Source: Aquanectria penicillioides (Eukaryota; Ascomycota; Sordariomycetes; Hypocreales; Nectriaceae). From it: a DNA stretch of 64,000 nucleotides. The notes beneath the pieces are model-generated. The model had not been told where the DNA came from. It saw nothing but the letters and a program-made list of their open reading frames with translations, and made no database searches. Location of the stretch: NCBI GenBank assembly GCA_003415625.1, contig PYIU01000011.1, positions 1,873,001-1,937,000 of the forward strand, given 5' to 3'. This document shows, piece by piece, positions 1 to 14,100 of the stretch. The first letter of the stretch is position 1. The number at the start of each line of letters is the position of its first letter. The position numbers were made by a program, and so were the translations under genes.

Positions 1-520
1 TGGCCATGCAAATGATGCTTGGCTTGGCTTTAACCCGGGAATATTTACCTGGCAAGATCCACTTTTCCTATGTTTTGGAAAAACACAGATCTACCGGGGT
101 AGATCTGAAAATAACACAATGAGTTTTTCTTTCCATGTTTGCAAGAGTTGACTGCTATCATCTATCTGTGCCATTTCCTTGTATTTCCCTAAGTGTAAAC
201 GGAACATCGGTGCATTTTGAGTGTTTCTTTGTAAATACAATTCATCAGACGAGCTTTCCGCCAAGACCTACCCTACAGGCTTTTTATTTTCTTAGCAACT
301 TAAACAAGCAGAACTGGCCTGCTCCAAATTCCTCTGATAGTAGTGACAATTACTATTCTGCGATAGAAAGCAATTCACACGAAGGTGAAAAAGAGCCTGC
401 CTGTAAGTATTGCGTATCATAGTAAGCTCTCTGTACCCTGTGAGACGTTGAGAGTAGCGGGAGAATCCAGAAACCCTCCTTGTACAATCGTTGAACCCAA
501 AGCCTAGCAGCATGATTTAA
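1..520. other. Left flank, no recognised gene
   Basis: Sequence of ordinary base composition up to the copia LTR. A 95-codon open frame at 135-422 (+) starts with ATG but resembles nothing I know, has no clear domain, and overlaps equally long frames on the other strand. I see no supported gene here. The last five bases (516-520) are one copy of the target duplication of the retroelement. Confidence 0.5.
516..520. repeat. Target-site duplication, left copy (TTTAA)
   Basis: Matches 18832-18836 exactly and abuts the LTR, which fixes the insertion boundaries of the outer copia element. Confidence 0.85.
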
Positions 521-779
521 TGTAAACAATATACAGGCATGCGTAGGGACGGTCACAGCGGGCGATATGCGCAATGGGTCGGTCTAGATCAATTAGGATT
601 CGTAAGGAGCAGCTAGATAGTAGTTGCAGAATGCAGTCACCTATTTACAGTATAGGGATTCCCTTATGAGGATATATGGCCTTAAGACCTAGGCCCATAA
701 GGCCCCTAAGGTTAGCTTATGGCCGGCCGCTATATCTATAGTGGCAACTACCTTTGCCTGGCTGCTATATCTATTAATA
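521..779 (-). repeat. Copia LTR, left copy
   Basis: 259 bp, matched base for base in order with 18573-18831. The outer part (about 521-600) keeps CpG-rich sequence, while the inner part is converted to TpA-rich sequence. Flanked on the left by TTTAA. Confidence 0.92.
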
Positions 780-3107
780 CTCCCTTTAAGCCTAACTAAG
801 GGCTTATCTTTAGGTGCTATTATAAGGCTATTTTAACCTTTTTTATATATATATTCCTTATATAATTATAAAGTTATTCTTTTTTTATTGCTAAGGCAAT
901 TATTTACTTAAGTAAGACTTTTTTATTATAGCTAAAGGCATTGCTATAAGCTCTTATAGGTACTATTTATGCTTATTTTAGTGTTTTTAGTATAGTACTT
1001 TTTTTAATTTTAGCCTTAATCTTAAGGCATTAATAAAAGAGTAATATAATAGGCCTATTAATAGCTTTATAAATATATTAATAATATTTTTAGTAAAAAG
1101 AATATATTATAGTTTAACTATACTATTTTTAATAGCCTCTTTTATAAAGTAATACTATACTTAAATATACTTTATATAGATATAGAATTTAAAGTTATAT
1201 ATTAGCTTTATAGTACTTTAGTTATTTATAAAGATTACTATTAAAGTAATTAATAGGCTATTAAATTCCTTTATAAAGCTCTTTATTTATATAACTTATA
1301 ATACTGCCTTTATTAATATATAGTATTTAGCTTTTATTAAGGACTTTATTATAGTTTTTTAATGCTTATTAAACTATATAATTAGGCCTTTATTTATAAG
1401 GAATATATATCCTTTAGTTAATTATATTATCTTTAAGCAGCTAATATAATTAAAGTTATAATAGCTATAAAGATTAAATAGATTGCTATATAATTTTTCT
1501 TTAAGGCAATAATAATAAATAAAATAATTAAGGCTCCCTTTAATATATTGCAATATCCTTTTTATAGCCTTAAGTTATTATTTGCTTAAGCTATTTAAAA
1601 AGTATACCTAAAGACTATATATAAAGGTTAGGTTAAGCTAGCTTTACTATAAGAGATAGTTAACTTTTTTTACTATTAATATATATTTTTTACTAATAGC
1701 CTTTATATTAAGAATATTAATTGCCTTAATTAAATAATAGATTTCTATTTTTATTAATATATTTATAGCTTTATAGTTAAGGTATTTAAATTGCTTAAAG
1801 ATACTTATTATATAGTCTCTTTATAATAGTATAAGCAATTTATTTTCTTTTGCTATAATAGCTATATTTAAAAAGAGCTTAAAAAATTTAAGTAACTTTA
1901 TCTTTACTTTTTATATAAGTTTATTAGTAAAAGTATTTATATTTTTATTATTATTAGTAACTATAAATATATTATCTATATATATAGCTATAATAATCTC
2001 CTTTATTTAGTCTATATAGATTGCAGTATTGCTTTATAGCCTCTTAAGGCTTAATTTATTAAGTATTTTCTTTAGTTTCTTTTGCTACTATTAGGCACTT
2101 TACTTAAGGCTATATAGAGCTATAAGCAATTATATAATATACTTAATGCCTTATTTATAGCCCACTTTTTTAGTTAAGTGTTTATACTTTAGATCCTTAA
2201 AGAACTTATTAAATAAAGGGAAGGTTATAATATAAATATTTTCTTTTAGCTCTTTATTTAAGTATGCTATAATTATATTATTCTATAATAGCTTCTTTTT
2301 GGTCTATATAGTATAAGCAAGTAGTATTCTTTAGAAGTTAGCTCTTATAGTAAAGAAAAAGGTTTTTTAATAATTAATGCTTTCTTTTTGCATAAAGCTA
2401 TATACTATAAGTTAAGCTTTATATATAACTATTATACTATTTTTATCTCTTTTATATTAATTTATTTACTTTACTATAAGTAGTCTTTTGCCCTTTAGTA
2501 ACTCTCTTTTTAAAATAAATTTAAGTATACCTTTATTAATAAAAGTATAAATCTCCTTAAAGAATGCCTTTCTTTAAAGGTTAGCATTTAGCTAATTAAG
2601 GGCATTATAGACTATAGCTAGATTAGTATTAGTGCAGGCAGCTAGAATCTACTTCTTTATAGCTATTATTAGTATTATAAAGTATCTTTTAGAGTTATTA
2701 AATGCTTCTTTTAGCTATAATTAAATAATCTCTTTACCTTTTGCTATAGGCAATAGAATAGACTTATAGAATACTATATATATTATTATAATAACTTTCT
2801 TTATTTTAGGGTTTTAAATTTTATATACTTTAGTTCTTTAAAATTCTATAAGAATTCCTTTTTAATTATAAAGCAATATCTTTTTAAATCTATTATACTT
2901 TTTCTATTTAATATAAATAAATGCCTTTAATTTTAGAATCTATAAATACTTAATGCTTAATATATATTCCTTTTTTAAGATTAAATCTATAAAGTAAACC
3001 TTATAAAGGGTCTTTTAGTTTAATAACTTTATTGCTATAATATTAGTAATGTATATAACTGTAAGGATAATCTCTCTTTATAGCCTAAAAGGGATATTTA
3101 TTGCTAT
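780..3107 (-). pseudogene. Copia pol remnant: end of integrase core, reverse transcriptase, RNase H region
   Basis: On the minus strand this continues the copia polyprotein left of the gypsy insertion. Just left of 3107 is the end of the integrase core (a segment resembling the usual FW.EA...A.Y..N stretch). Near 1920-2060 is the reverse transcriptase active-site box, read as Y-I-D-N at complement 1971-1982. The family consensus is Y-V-D-D, so the second catalytic Asp has become Asn, a G-to-A change. Stops are nearly all TAA or TAG. RNase H should follow toward 780 but I could not pick out its motifs. Confidence 0.75.
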
Positions 3108-3490
3108 TAAGTTAGGGTTTAGGGTAATGTAAATTAATCTATTATTAGGATAGTTAGAAAGATAAAAGGGACCTTAAAGATATAGGAAATAAATAGGCAG
3201 TGTTCTTTAATTAATTTTTATTTTTAAAATTCTAAATTCCTTGCATTTAGACCCTATTAAAGTTCTAGTGCAGCCCCTTATAATATTACTTTATTTATAA
3301 CTTTCTGCTCTATTTTCTTTCTTTCTTTTCTTTAAGGGATACTCTAAAGCATTTAATTAAATGCTTTAACACTCTTTTAAGTTATTTGCAGCTACTTAAA
3401 AAGGCTATTTAGTCTTTAATTGAATTTACTTACCCTATACCCTTTTGGGTAGGGTGTGTGTTTTGGCTAGTGTTCTTATCTATTAATATA
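3108..3490 (+). repeat. Gypsy 5' LTR
   Basis: 383 bp, starting TAAGTTAGGG (probably TG... before RIP) and ending near TATTAATATA (CA to TA). Co-linear with 15139-15521 and, inverted, with 15753-16135. Contains a perfect GCATTTAATTAAATGC palindrome at 3349-3364. Confidence 0.88.
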
Positions 3491-4299
3491 TTTAAAGGTT
3501 ATAGTAGGGAAAAGCCTTTAAGTTATTTAAAAAGATACTAAAGTATTTAATTAGACTTTTTAATAATACTTTTAAGCTATTATTAAGAACCTAAAGAAGT
3601 GGTAGATAATTGATTGTAAAGATTTAGAAATTCCTAAATACTAAAAAATCCATTACTTTTATAAAAATAGAGGGCATTAGGATTAAAAATAATACTAAAG
3701 GTAAGTGGAGATATTAATATAAGTTTGCATTTTAGAAAAAGAAAACCTATTACTATAGTTAGGGCAGATATATAGAAAAATTTAATAATTTAGTATAATA
3801 CTAATATATTAGTATAAAGGCATATAAGGCAAAATAATAGTGTAAATAATATATAAGCATTTAATTAAATACTTTTAAATATTAAAGTATACTTAAAACT
3901 GCTAAAAGCTTGATTTATAGACTAAAAAAGGAGAAGAAAGAGAAAAAAGAAAATTATTTAACTCTTAATTAATTATAGGGAATAGGAAATTTTTATTATT
4001 TTTGCTAGTCTTTAGACTTTAGCTAAAGGGCATATATATATACTTACTACTATTTTAATTGGTTACTTTATTTATTATTATTAACTTTAAAAAGCTAGTT
4101 TAAATTTATTAAGATAAAGCCTTATTAAATATAATACTACTATCCCTTTTCTTTACTTTTTTTAATTATTTTAATATATATTTTAATTTATTTTATTATT
4201 TTATTCTTTTATTATATATATATATTATTTTATTATAACTTATAACTTTAGGAGTTAGGCAGCTAGCCTACACTCCTCTATATATATATACTAAAATAC

Positions 4300-6100
4300 T
4301 TATTATAGGAATTCTAATAATTATAATTTATTAGTGCCCTTAAATAAAAAAATAAAGGGAATATTTAATTAAATGCAATTAAACCCTTTAAGCCCTATTA
4401 AAAGTAAAGAGGGTTAATATAATTAATAATCTTTAACTATTCTTTTTAAGTTAATTAATACTATTAATATTAATATTCTTAAAGAGAATAAACTAAATAT
4501 ATTAATTAAAATAATAAAAGTAACTATTACCTTTATTTAATTGCTTAATATAATTTTTAATAGAAAAAATATTATATATTTCCTTAAATTATATAATAGA
4601 TTTATAATTAATTAAAGAGTTATAAATAGTATAAAGAGTAAAGCTCTTATATACTATATAACCTTTAAAGTATCTTAAGATATTATAAACTTATTAAAAG
4701 GCAATAATTAGGCTATTATAAAGCAGAACCTCTTAAAAACCTTTAAGTATTAAAATTTAAATTAATTAAATTTACCTAAAAATAAGCTTTAGTAAATAAA
4801 TATAACTTTAATCCAATCTATAGAGTATAGAGTTATCCTTTAGTAGCTTATAAAGTATATTTAACTTAATAGAAGAGTAGATTCTATTAGCTAAAAGGCT
4901 TTTATAGTATAGGCTTAGGCTGTTTATAATGCTATACTAAAAAATATTATTATTAATATCTATTAATAAAAAGGGAAATACCTAAATACCTTAAGAACAA
5001 TAAGGTATAAAAAGATAATTAAGCTAATTAAGAACTTCTTTAATGCTAAAAAAGGAATCTAGATCTTTTAGATAAAAGGGAAGGATAATAACTTTAGATA
5101 TTTTAGGAAAACTAAAAAACCTTTTGCTTATTAAAATTAGCTTTAGTATTAAGAGCTTAAGTTCCTTAATTCTATTTAAAGCTTAAAAGGGAAGTTAAGT
5201 CTTTTTATTAAAGGAATAAAGAAGCTATAAATTAATATAGCCTAAAATATTATAAATAAATTATAGAAATTAAAGAGAATTATATACTAAAAGATTAATT
5301 AATTAAAAATAGAATTATTATTACTAATTAAAAACAACTTTAATTAAATAAAAGAATTTAATTATATATATTTTTATTATAACTTTTATATTAATGCAAA
5401 TTATAATAGAGATCTAAAGTGCTTCTATTATATAAAAGTAGGGCATTTTCTAAACTATTGCCTACTTTTTATAAAAGATAGAAGGAGGGGATTTACAGAC
5501 TATAATAGCAATACTGGCTTTATTTAAATAGGGCAATAGGAACTCTTACTGCCCTTAAAACTAGTATATAAGCTTGCTATTAAAGGAAGAGTAAAAAAAA
5601 TAGTTATTTTATGGATTTTAGAATTCCTTACCTTTAAGATTTATAGTTAAGCTAAGGTTATAATAGTAAATAAGCTAAATGCATAGAAATAGTAGATTAC
5701 TAAAAAAAAGAAGCATTTAATTAAAGACTTTCTTAAGTGTATTAATTAATTAAAGTATAGCTCCTTAATGCTTAGCGGGAATTCCCTTAAGGAGACCTAA
5801 GAACCTAAAGTTAATTGCATTTTTATTAATAATTAAGCTATAGAATTAATTAATAATCTTTTTATTGCTAATATTATATTAGAAATTAATGCTATAAAAT
5901 ATATAAAAGTAAAATTAAAAGAGAAATTAGCTAATTAAAAAGAAAAAAAGGGAATTTAGTTTTTTATTTAGGTTATAAATAAAGAACTTATTAAAGATAG
6001 AGAGATTGCTAATATTATTCTTAAAGAAAAGAATTAAAATGCTTTTAATTAAATGCTTAAAATTATTTAAATAAAAAGATAAATTTATAAAAAGGTAGTA
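4300..6100 (+). pseudogene. Gypsy gag remnant with zinc knuckle
   Basis: Coding potential on the plus strand is recognised from the zinc knuckle at 5420-5461, which reads CFYYIKVGHFLNYC. The spacing is CX2[C]X4HX4C, with the second Cys replaced by Tyr (TGY to TAY, a G-to-A change). The stretch upstream is charged and Lys/Asn-rich as expected after RIP of a gag gene. Start and end are not determinable because of stop codons; the limits given are approximate. Confidence 0.65.
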
Positions 6101-6599
6101 GGATTAAAAGTCTAAATAACCATTAAGGACTTAATTACTTTTAACCCTCCCTTAAGTAATAATATCTTAAAGATAGTTTTTAATTATATAAAAGGGATAA
6201 AAGAAATTAAATAGGTAAAACCTAAACTTTTATTAAAAAAGAGATAGATTTAATAAGCTATTAACTTAATTATAATTAATAATCTAAAAGTAATATTTTT
6301 AAAGGAGTACTTTAACTATATTATTAAGCAGTATAGTATTAATAATATATTAATTAAGGAAAAATCTAAACCTTATTATATACTATTGCCTAAAGAATAC
6401 TTTATTAAGGATTAAGGAAGTATTAATAAAGTTAATATTAGCTATATAATAACTAAAGGGGGAAAAGTTATATTTAATTAAATGTATTTAATAGTCTATA
6501 TAAATGTTTTAAATTAATAGCATTAAAGAACTTTAGCTTAATGCTAAAAACTGCTAAAAATTTAAATAAAATTAAATAATCCTAATAGAATAATTTAAA

Positions 6600-9500
6600 A
6601 AGCTTTAGTAAATTTAGGGTTAAAAGAAAATATTATCTTTAATAAAATAGTATAAAAATGCAAGCTAAAAGTAAAGCCTATAGAAGCTTTTACTATATTT
6701 TACTTTAATAATTAAATCTAAATATATAGAGAAGTAAATATTAAGCTATTTGTTAGAAATATTTAAATAGTATAGAGATTCTATATTGCTTTAAAAGAAT
6801 ATATTTCTATTCCTTTTATTTTAGGAATGCCCTTTATTAAAGCTACTAAAATTATATTTAATTATATATCTTTAAAAGGAGAAATGCTTCTTTAATATTA
6901 ATTTAGCTTAATTAAGATTATTATACCTATTGCTAGAAATATTAAATAAAATGCCTTAAAAAGTATAGAGACTACTTAAAGTAATTAAAAATAAATTCCT
7001 AAAGTTCTTTTAAACTAATAGAATTATAAAGTCTAAAAGAAAATAATAATAATTAATTAATTAAATAATTAAATAAAATATTAATAAAAGCAATAATTTA
7101 ATTAATAGTTAGGAATTAATTAAAAGTTAATTATATAAAGATAATAAAGGTAGAGAAAAAGCTATAGTTAGCTATATACTAAAAAGAGAAAGTAATATTT
7201 ATTAATATAATATATAAATAAAAAGCTAATAAAATATATTCTAAAGATAATATTCTATTAAATAGATCTATCCCTAAAGGGGATTTATATTAAAAGGAGA
7301 AAAGATAAAAGAAAGTAAAGAGAGACCTTAAAGAGAAGTTTAAGTACTTAAAGCTTTTAATACTTAAGTTCTTTAAAATAGCTAAAGGATTAAGGCTATA
7401 TAAAGAAAGACTTTAGAAAGTAATTAATTAAATAGAAAGGATCTTTATTAATAAAGAAAGAAGTATCCTTTTGGAAATTCTCTATAATAAAGAAGTAGCA
7501 CTTACTTAAGATTTTAAGGAGTATAGGAAACTGGACTCTAAAGTGGCCTTTTTATAGATTATTAAGATAATTAAATATAAAGTTTAGTAAATAGAAAATA
7601 TTTTAATCTCTAAAGGATTAAAAAAGAAGGTTATTAAGTTATTAAAAACTTAAATAAAGAAAGGAATCCTTTAAGAGTTTTATGCTATCTATTAGAACCT
7701 ATATATATTAATAGTAAAAAAGGATAGTAGACTTTATTTAATTAATTTAGCTAAAAGATATAATATATATATAATATAAAATGGATTAATTCCTTTAGGA
7801 GCTAATGAATTTTTAATTGAATTTAAAATATATAAAATTCTAACTCTTTTAGACTTTTTTTTAAAATATAATTAAATTTTCTTAATAAAGAAAAGTTAGG
7901 ATTTAATAACTTTTAATATACTATTAAGGCTTTTTAAGATATATACCTTACTGCAAGAAGGAACTAATTTAATAGTATAGTTCTTAAGGATTATAATTAA
8001 AATCCTTTTTAATCTATTATTAAAAGTCTATTAAGCCTTTTTAAATAATATTACTATTAAAGGACTAAAGATTAAGTATAATAGGGAGGAAGTGCTCCTT
8101 AATGTATAAAAATTTATCCTAAAGCATTTAATTAATTTAAATAAAACTCTTTTAAATATTAAGCTATTTAAGTATATAATTTCTATAGGGAAGTTAAAGT
8201 TCTATTAATATACTGCAGTTATTATTAAATACTTATACAGTATAGCTAAAAGGTAGCTAGTAGAGAAAAAAGTAATTAAGATTAATAAGTAGAAAAGATA
8301 CTATAACTTAAGGCAGGTTAAAGCATTTCTAGAAATTATAGGCTACTATTAAATTTAAGTTAAAAGATATATTTAGATTGCTAGACCTTTTATTTAATTA
8401 TTAAGGAAGGATACTATATAGATATAAAGTAAGGAATAAGCTAATATTATAGCAGTTCTTAAAGAAAAGATAATTTCTACTTTTATTCTAGCAATATTAG
8501 ACCTTTCTAAAGGATTTAAGGAGATTATTCTTATAACTAATATTAGTAAAGAAGGCTAAAGTATAGTATTAATGCAAATAATAAAGGGGAAAAGGCATTT
8601 AATAAAATATAAATTTAATCTTTAGACTCTTATAGAATAAAGGTATAATACTATTAAACTTAAATATAAAGGTATATTATATAGAATTAAATGCCTTTAT
8701 AGCTATATATATAGATTGCCCTTTATCTTAAAGATAGATTCTTAAGTTTTAGTCTATTAGCTTAATAGTAAGGCTAATAATATCTTTAGTATAATAATTA
8801 TTTAATGGATTAATTATATTTTATTATTTAATTTTACTATTTAATATATTTCTAGAAATAAAAATAATATAGCTAATAGGCTATTTAAAAAAGGTTTAAA
8901 AGCATTTAATTAAATAGATTAAAAGGCTAAAGGTAATATTAAAGAGTTTATTAATGCTTATTTTAATATTATTAAAATTAAGAATAAACTAATAGAATTA
9001 AAAAAGAATTATAGTAGACCCTTATTGCAATTAAGGGAATATTTACTTTTATTAAAAAGGCTAATAAGTATTACTCTATAGAATTACTAATGCTTATAGC
9101 TAAAAGCTAAAAAACACTTTATAAAAGGTAGCTGCTTATAGATTAAGGCTAAGGAATAAAGAGGCAACTTAAGGTTAATTATAAAGAAGGAAGATATTTA
9201 AAAGGATTTAATTAAATTATACTATATTAATAGAGAGCATTATAGTTATAATGCTATTTATATACTTCTTTTTAAAAGGTATTATTAATAAAGTGCAAAA
9301 AGAAGTATTATAAAAGCTATTAAGTAGTATTTAATATATTAGATATATATTCCTTAAAGACTAATAGAAGCCTTTATATCTATTAAGCCTATTTACTTAA
9401 TAATAAAGATTTATTTTAATAAATAGTATATACCTTTTAATAAAGAATTTAAATTTATATTAAAAGTTAAGTGCAATCTTTATAAATAGATAAAGGCTAA

Positions 9501-10260
9501 GCTAATCTTAAGATTGAATAGTTATTATATTATAAAATTCCTTAGAAAACTATACTATTAGTATAGAATGCTAAAAAGAGTAATTACTAATAATAGAAAA
9601 GAGATTATAAAAGGGATTCCTAAAGATCTTAATAGCCTTAATATAGAAGTTATTAATACTTTTATTTATAACCTTAAAGTAAATAGATTTATTAAAGGTA
9701 GTTATACTACTATAATAAGTTTCCTAAAGAAAAAGGGTAAAGAAAAAGGAAAATAGATAAATATCTTACTAATAGCTTTACTAGCTAAAAGAGCAGCTAT
9801 TTATGCTTTATATAAGAAATTACCTTTTTATTTACTTTATAAATAGAAGCCAGTCTTTCCTTTAGAAGTAGAAGTGCTTATATAGCATTTAATTAAATAG
9901 AATAATATAATTTCTATTAAGGATTTACTTAAATAAAGGATTAGGATCCTAAAGTAAAAGCAGAAAGATATAAAAGAAGCTAGGCAATAAGTAATTGCAT
10001 TCTAAAGGTTAATTGCTAATAGAAAGACTAAAAAGAATTAATATAGGCTATATAAAGAGCCTCTTGCTATTAGAGATTTAGTTTTTTAGTATAATATATA
10101 AAATCAAAAGGATATATCTTATATTATAAAGATAAAGCTATATTAGTTAGGCCCTTATAGAATTGTTAATGCATTTAATAAGATAAAAAGTTATATCCTT
10201 AATACTATAGATAGAGTTAAGCTTTTTAGTACAATCTATAGTAATTAATTAAGGAAGTTT
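6600..10260 (+). pseudogene. Gypsy pol remnant: protease, reverse transcriptase, RNase H, integrase
   Basis: Protease: LGMPF motif near 6825. Reverse transcriptase: the catalytic box is F-L-N-N at 8038-8049 where FLDD-type is expected, followed by a KAFLEIIGYY run near 8320, the usual start of the connection after RT. RNase H: the end of the domain near 8820-8900 resembles the DF...YVPG..N..AD.LSR pattern. Integrase: a 63-codon stop-free stretch at 9568-9756 covers the core. Its catalytic Asp is Asn (9589-9591) and the catalytic Glu is Lys (9694-9696). The integrase C-terminal GPYRIV-type segment is near 10150-10250. Every identifiable catalytic acid is lost by G-to-A change. Confidence 0.8.
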
Positions 10261-11199
10261 ATAGAGAATAAAAATAGGTAGTAGGTAAGTAAGGATAATA
10301 AAAAGACTCTTAATGCAAGTTAGGAAGTACCGCTAAGGGTAAGGAAAGAGAGGGAAGCATTTAATTAAATGCAAACTAAATCTATAGAATAGTAGGAATG
10401 GAATAAACTTAATCTAAATGCTATAAAAAGCTTAAATAATAATACTATAATATATATTTATATTAGGCCTAAAAAGATTATTAAAGTTTAAATTCTAAAG
10501 ATAAATAGCAATTAATAAATATAATACTAAAATATAGTAAGCAATTAATTAAATAGTTAGTAATAGCATTAGGCTAAAAATAGCTAAATTGCTATTAAAG
10601 GAAAAGTGCTAAAGGTTAAAAAGAGAAAAGTAAAAACATTAAAATTAATACTATATTAAAAAAAGATAAGCTGCTTAAAATAAAGTAAGAAAGTAAAATA
10701 AAAAGTAATTAAAGGCAAATAAAAGAATAGCAAAACTAAATAAAACTAAATAAAAATAACTAAAAATTGGCTAAAAACCTTAAGAAAATGCTAAAAATCC
10801 CTAAAAATCCCTTAAAATCTATTTAAAAACTTTAAAAATTATATTAAAAATTAATAAAAATAAAATAAAAATGCCTAAAAATTATAGTAAAAGAGTTAAA
10901 ATTATTTAAAAATAGATAAAAATGTATAAAAAATGGCAGGAAATAAAGTATTAATATCTATAAAAAATTTAAAAATCTAAATATACTTAATAGAAATTAA
11001 GTTTTAAAGTTATTAAAATAATATAATAATAGCAATAGCCTTAAAGGGCATAAAAACACTTAATTAATTGCTTTATAGTACTATTTTCTATTTATTAAAT
11101 TATTATTAATAAATTAAAAACTATATTTAGCTAATCTATACTAAAAGATAAGCTAAAGACTATTATTTTTATTAATTAAAATCTATTTTATGCTTTTAA

Positions 11200-14100
11200 T
11201 TAAATACTTCTTGCGCTTACTTAATTAATTAGTAATTATTAGCTATATTGCTAATAGAAAAACTATATATAATTTATAGGCAAGTAGTTAGCCTAAGAAA
11301 ATCTACTATAAAAGTTAATAGTTAAGTAGACTTATTAATAGTATTTATATTACCTAAAGGAAAGTTATAAAGGCCTTTATAAGGACTCTTTAGTTAGTAT
11401 CTATAAAGAAAGCTCTATTTGCATTTAGATTAACTATTTTAAATATAATTAGTATAGTAGCTATTTATATAATTTAATGCTAAAATATATATATAGAAAG
11501 AAGTAAGAATATATTTATTATAGGCAGAAACTATAAAAGTATATAATTAAATATATTTATAATATATAAAGGGGTTAATATATTTAATAAAGGCAATAAT
11601 AAGTGCCTTAATATACTTAAGGCAAGTTAGTAGCTAAATTAAAAAGTACTTTATTAAGTAAGCCTATTTTATAGGGATATATATAAATTAAAGTTAATGC
11701 TAAAAAAGAAGATTTACTTTAGAATAAAGTATTAAATTGCAAAATAGTAATTATAAAATAAACTATTAAATAAGTTTGCAATTAGTTTATTTACTATCTT
11801 TCTTAAAGGCAATTTTAATATATAAGGGCTAGTTAAATTAATTAAGAGCTTAAAAGCTATAAATCTAAATATTAAAGCATTATTAAATCTAAAAGTATTT
11901 AATTAATTATTAAATAAAAATAATAGTTAAAAAGCAATGCAAAAAGAGATATTTATTAGTTATTTAATAGCAGTATTAATAGCATTAATTAAAGCCTTAT
12001 AAAAGAAACTATTATAAGTATACTAATAAATAAAGCATTAATAAAAGAATTTAAAAGCCTAAATATAGCTAATAGTGAGATTATATATATTAGGGAAATA
12101 ATTGTAAGGTATAAAGGCAAAAGACTTAAGCTTATTATAATATAAAGCTATTGTAAAATAAAGAATGAAAATTGCAGTAATAACTAAAGGTATAAAAGAA
12201 TTAAGGAGGTAAAGAATAATAAATAAAAAAGAAAGGAATAGAAGGGGGGGCTAATATAGTGCTTTTATAATAAATAGAAAATTGACCCTTAAGATTTAAG
12301 GTAAAAACTAAATACCAATAAAATTCTTATTAAATATAAAAAAGTATACTATTTTAAGAAACTTATTAGTATTTATATATATATAAATATTAAAATAGTA
12401 ATTTACTTAAATAATACTAAACTAAAAATAAAGGCATTTAAATTATATTAATTTGCCTTATGCCTATAACTCTTTCCTTCCTTTTAATAATTTTATAGTA
12501 AGTTATATTACTTTAACTTTATTTATAATACCTATAAAAACACTAATAATTTTTATCTCTTAAGTTATAAGCATTTAATTATAAGCTTTTAAACCCTTTA
12601 TTAACCTTTACTCTATTCTATAATAAGGCTAAAGAAAGCAACTTTAAGTGCAATTACTTTAAAGGCGCAATTTTTAATGCTAAATAAAGACCTTTATATA
12701 GCTAAAGGAATTATTTAAAATAAAGGTAGGATTAAAGATTTCTTTTTTTTTAGCAAAAAAAACATTATTAAAACATTTAATTAATTGCTTAATAGTTAAT
12801 CTATACTATTCTACCCTTAAATAAATTAGAATTATTAATTTAATAAATTAAAAACTTAGCCTATTTTAAGTAATAAAAGCTATTTAGATTTTTAGCTTAC
12901 TAATATTAATTGCTTTAAAGACTTCCCTTTTAACTTTTATTAAGCCTAAATATTCTATTATTAAGACCTATAGAACTTATTTAAAAACCTATAGAAGAAA
13001 GAAATGGCCTTAAACTTTAGTATTTAAGCCCTTTTTATTACTTTTATTTATAGACTTACTAATATCCTTGCAATTTACTAAACTAATCTTTTAATTATAA
13101 GCACTAAAGTTAAAAAGAATAAGTAAAAGCAAAAGAGCTTCTTTTATAAGCTTTTACTAAAAGGGATAAATATTAAAAAGACTAAATATTCAATTAGTTT
13201 TATGCTTATAGAGTTCTAATAAGCAATATATAATAAAAGGCTATTAGTTAGCTTTGCTTACTTTATTAATGCTATCTATTAAAGCTTCTTTATTTAAGAT
13301 AGATAGCTAAGGCATTTAATTATTTATAATACTGCTAATATCCTTTAGAATAAGCAAGCTATTGCACTTATTATAGTATAAAGGGAGATTATAACTAAAA
13401 TAGAATTGCTTTATAATTTCTCTATTTTTATTATATTTATTATTAAGTAAGCTAGAAATTAAGAATATAGTTTTTTAGGCGCTTTTTTTCTTTTTCTTAA
13501 TATTTAGAGAATAGTTAAATTTATTAGAACTTTAATTATTAAATGCTTTATAATCTAACCCTTAATTTTTAATAATAGGTATAATACTATTAATAATCCC
13601 CCTTTAGCATTAATATACTATAATTAAATTCTTATTAAATATAAGCAAAAGAAAAGTACTTAATTAATTGCTTTAAATGTTAATTAAATATAAGACTTTA
13701 TTAATACTATTATTCTTAATAAACTTAATATTGCTAATAGAAAGTTCTTTAATTAATATAAGCTTATAAAACTTACTAAAACCTAAAAATCTATTTATAT
13801 CCTAAGATTTTAAAATAATTCCCTTAATACTTAATAGCTCTATATTAATTTAAAAGATTATTATATAATAAATTAAAAGGGAGTTAATTATTAAACTCTT
13901 AAGAATAAATATTAAATTATCCTAAAGCCGCTTAATCCTTAAGGCAATAGCTATTAAATAAATCTATCTTTACTATTAGGCCCTTAACTGCCTTACTATC
14001 TTTTAGCTAATAATTTAATTAAATGCTATTAAACTTATAGGTATTAAATAATAGATGGATTTCCTATTAAGATTAATAAGTTTACTAAAGTTATTATTAC

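Noticed and set aside
9568..9756. 62-codon ORF as an independent small gene
   Set aside because: It is the core of the gypsy integrase, stop-free by chance, with catalytic residues mutated.
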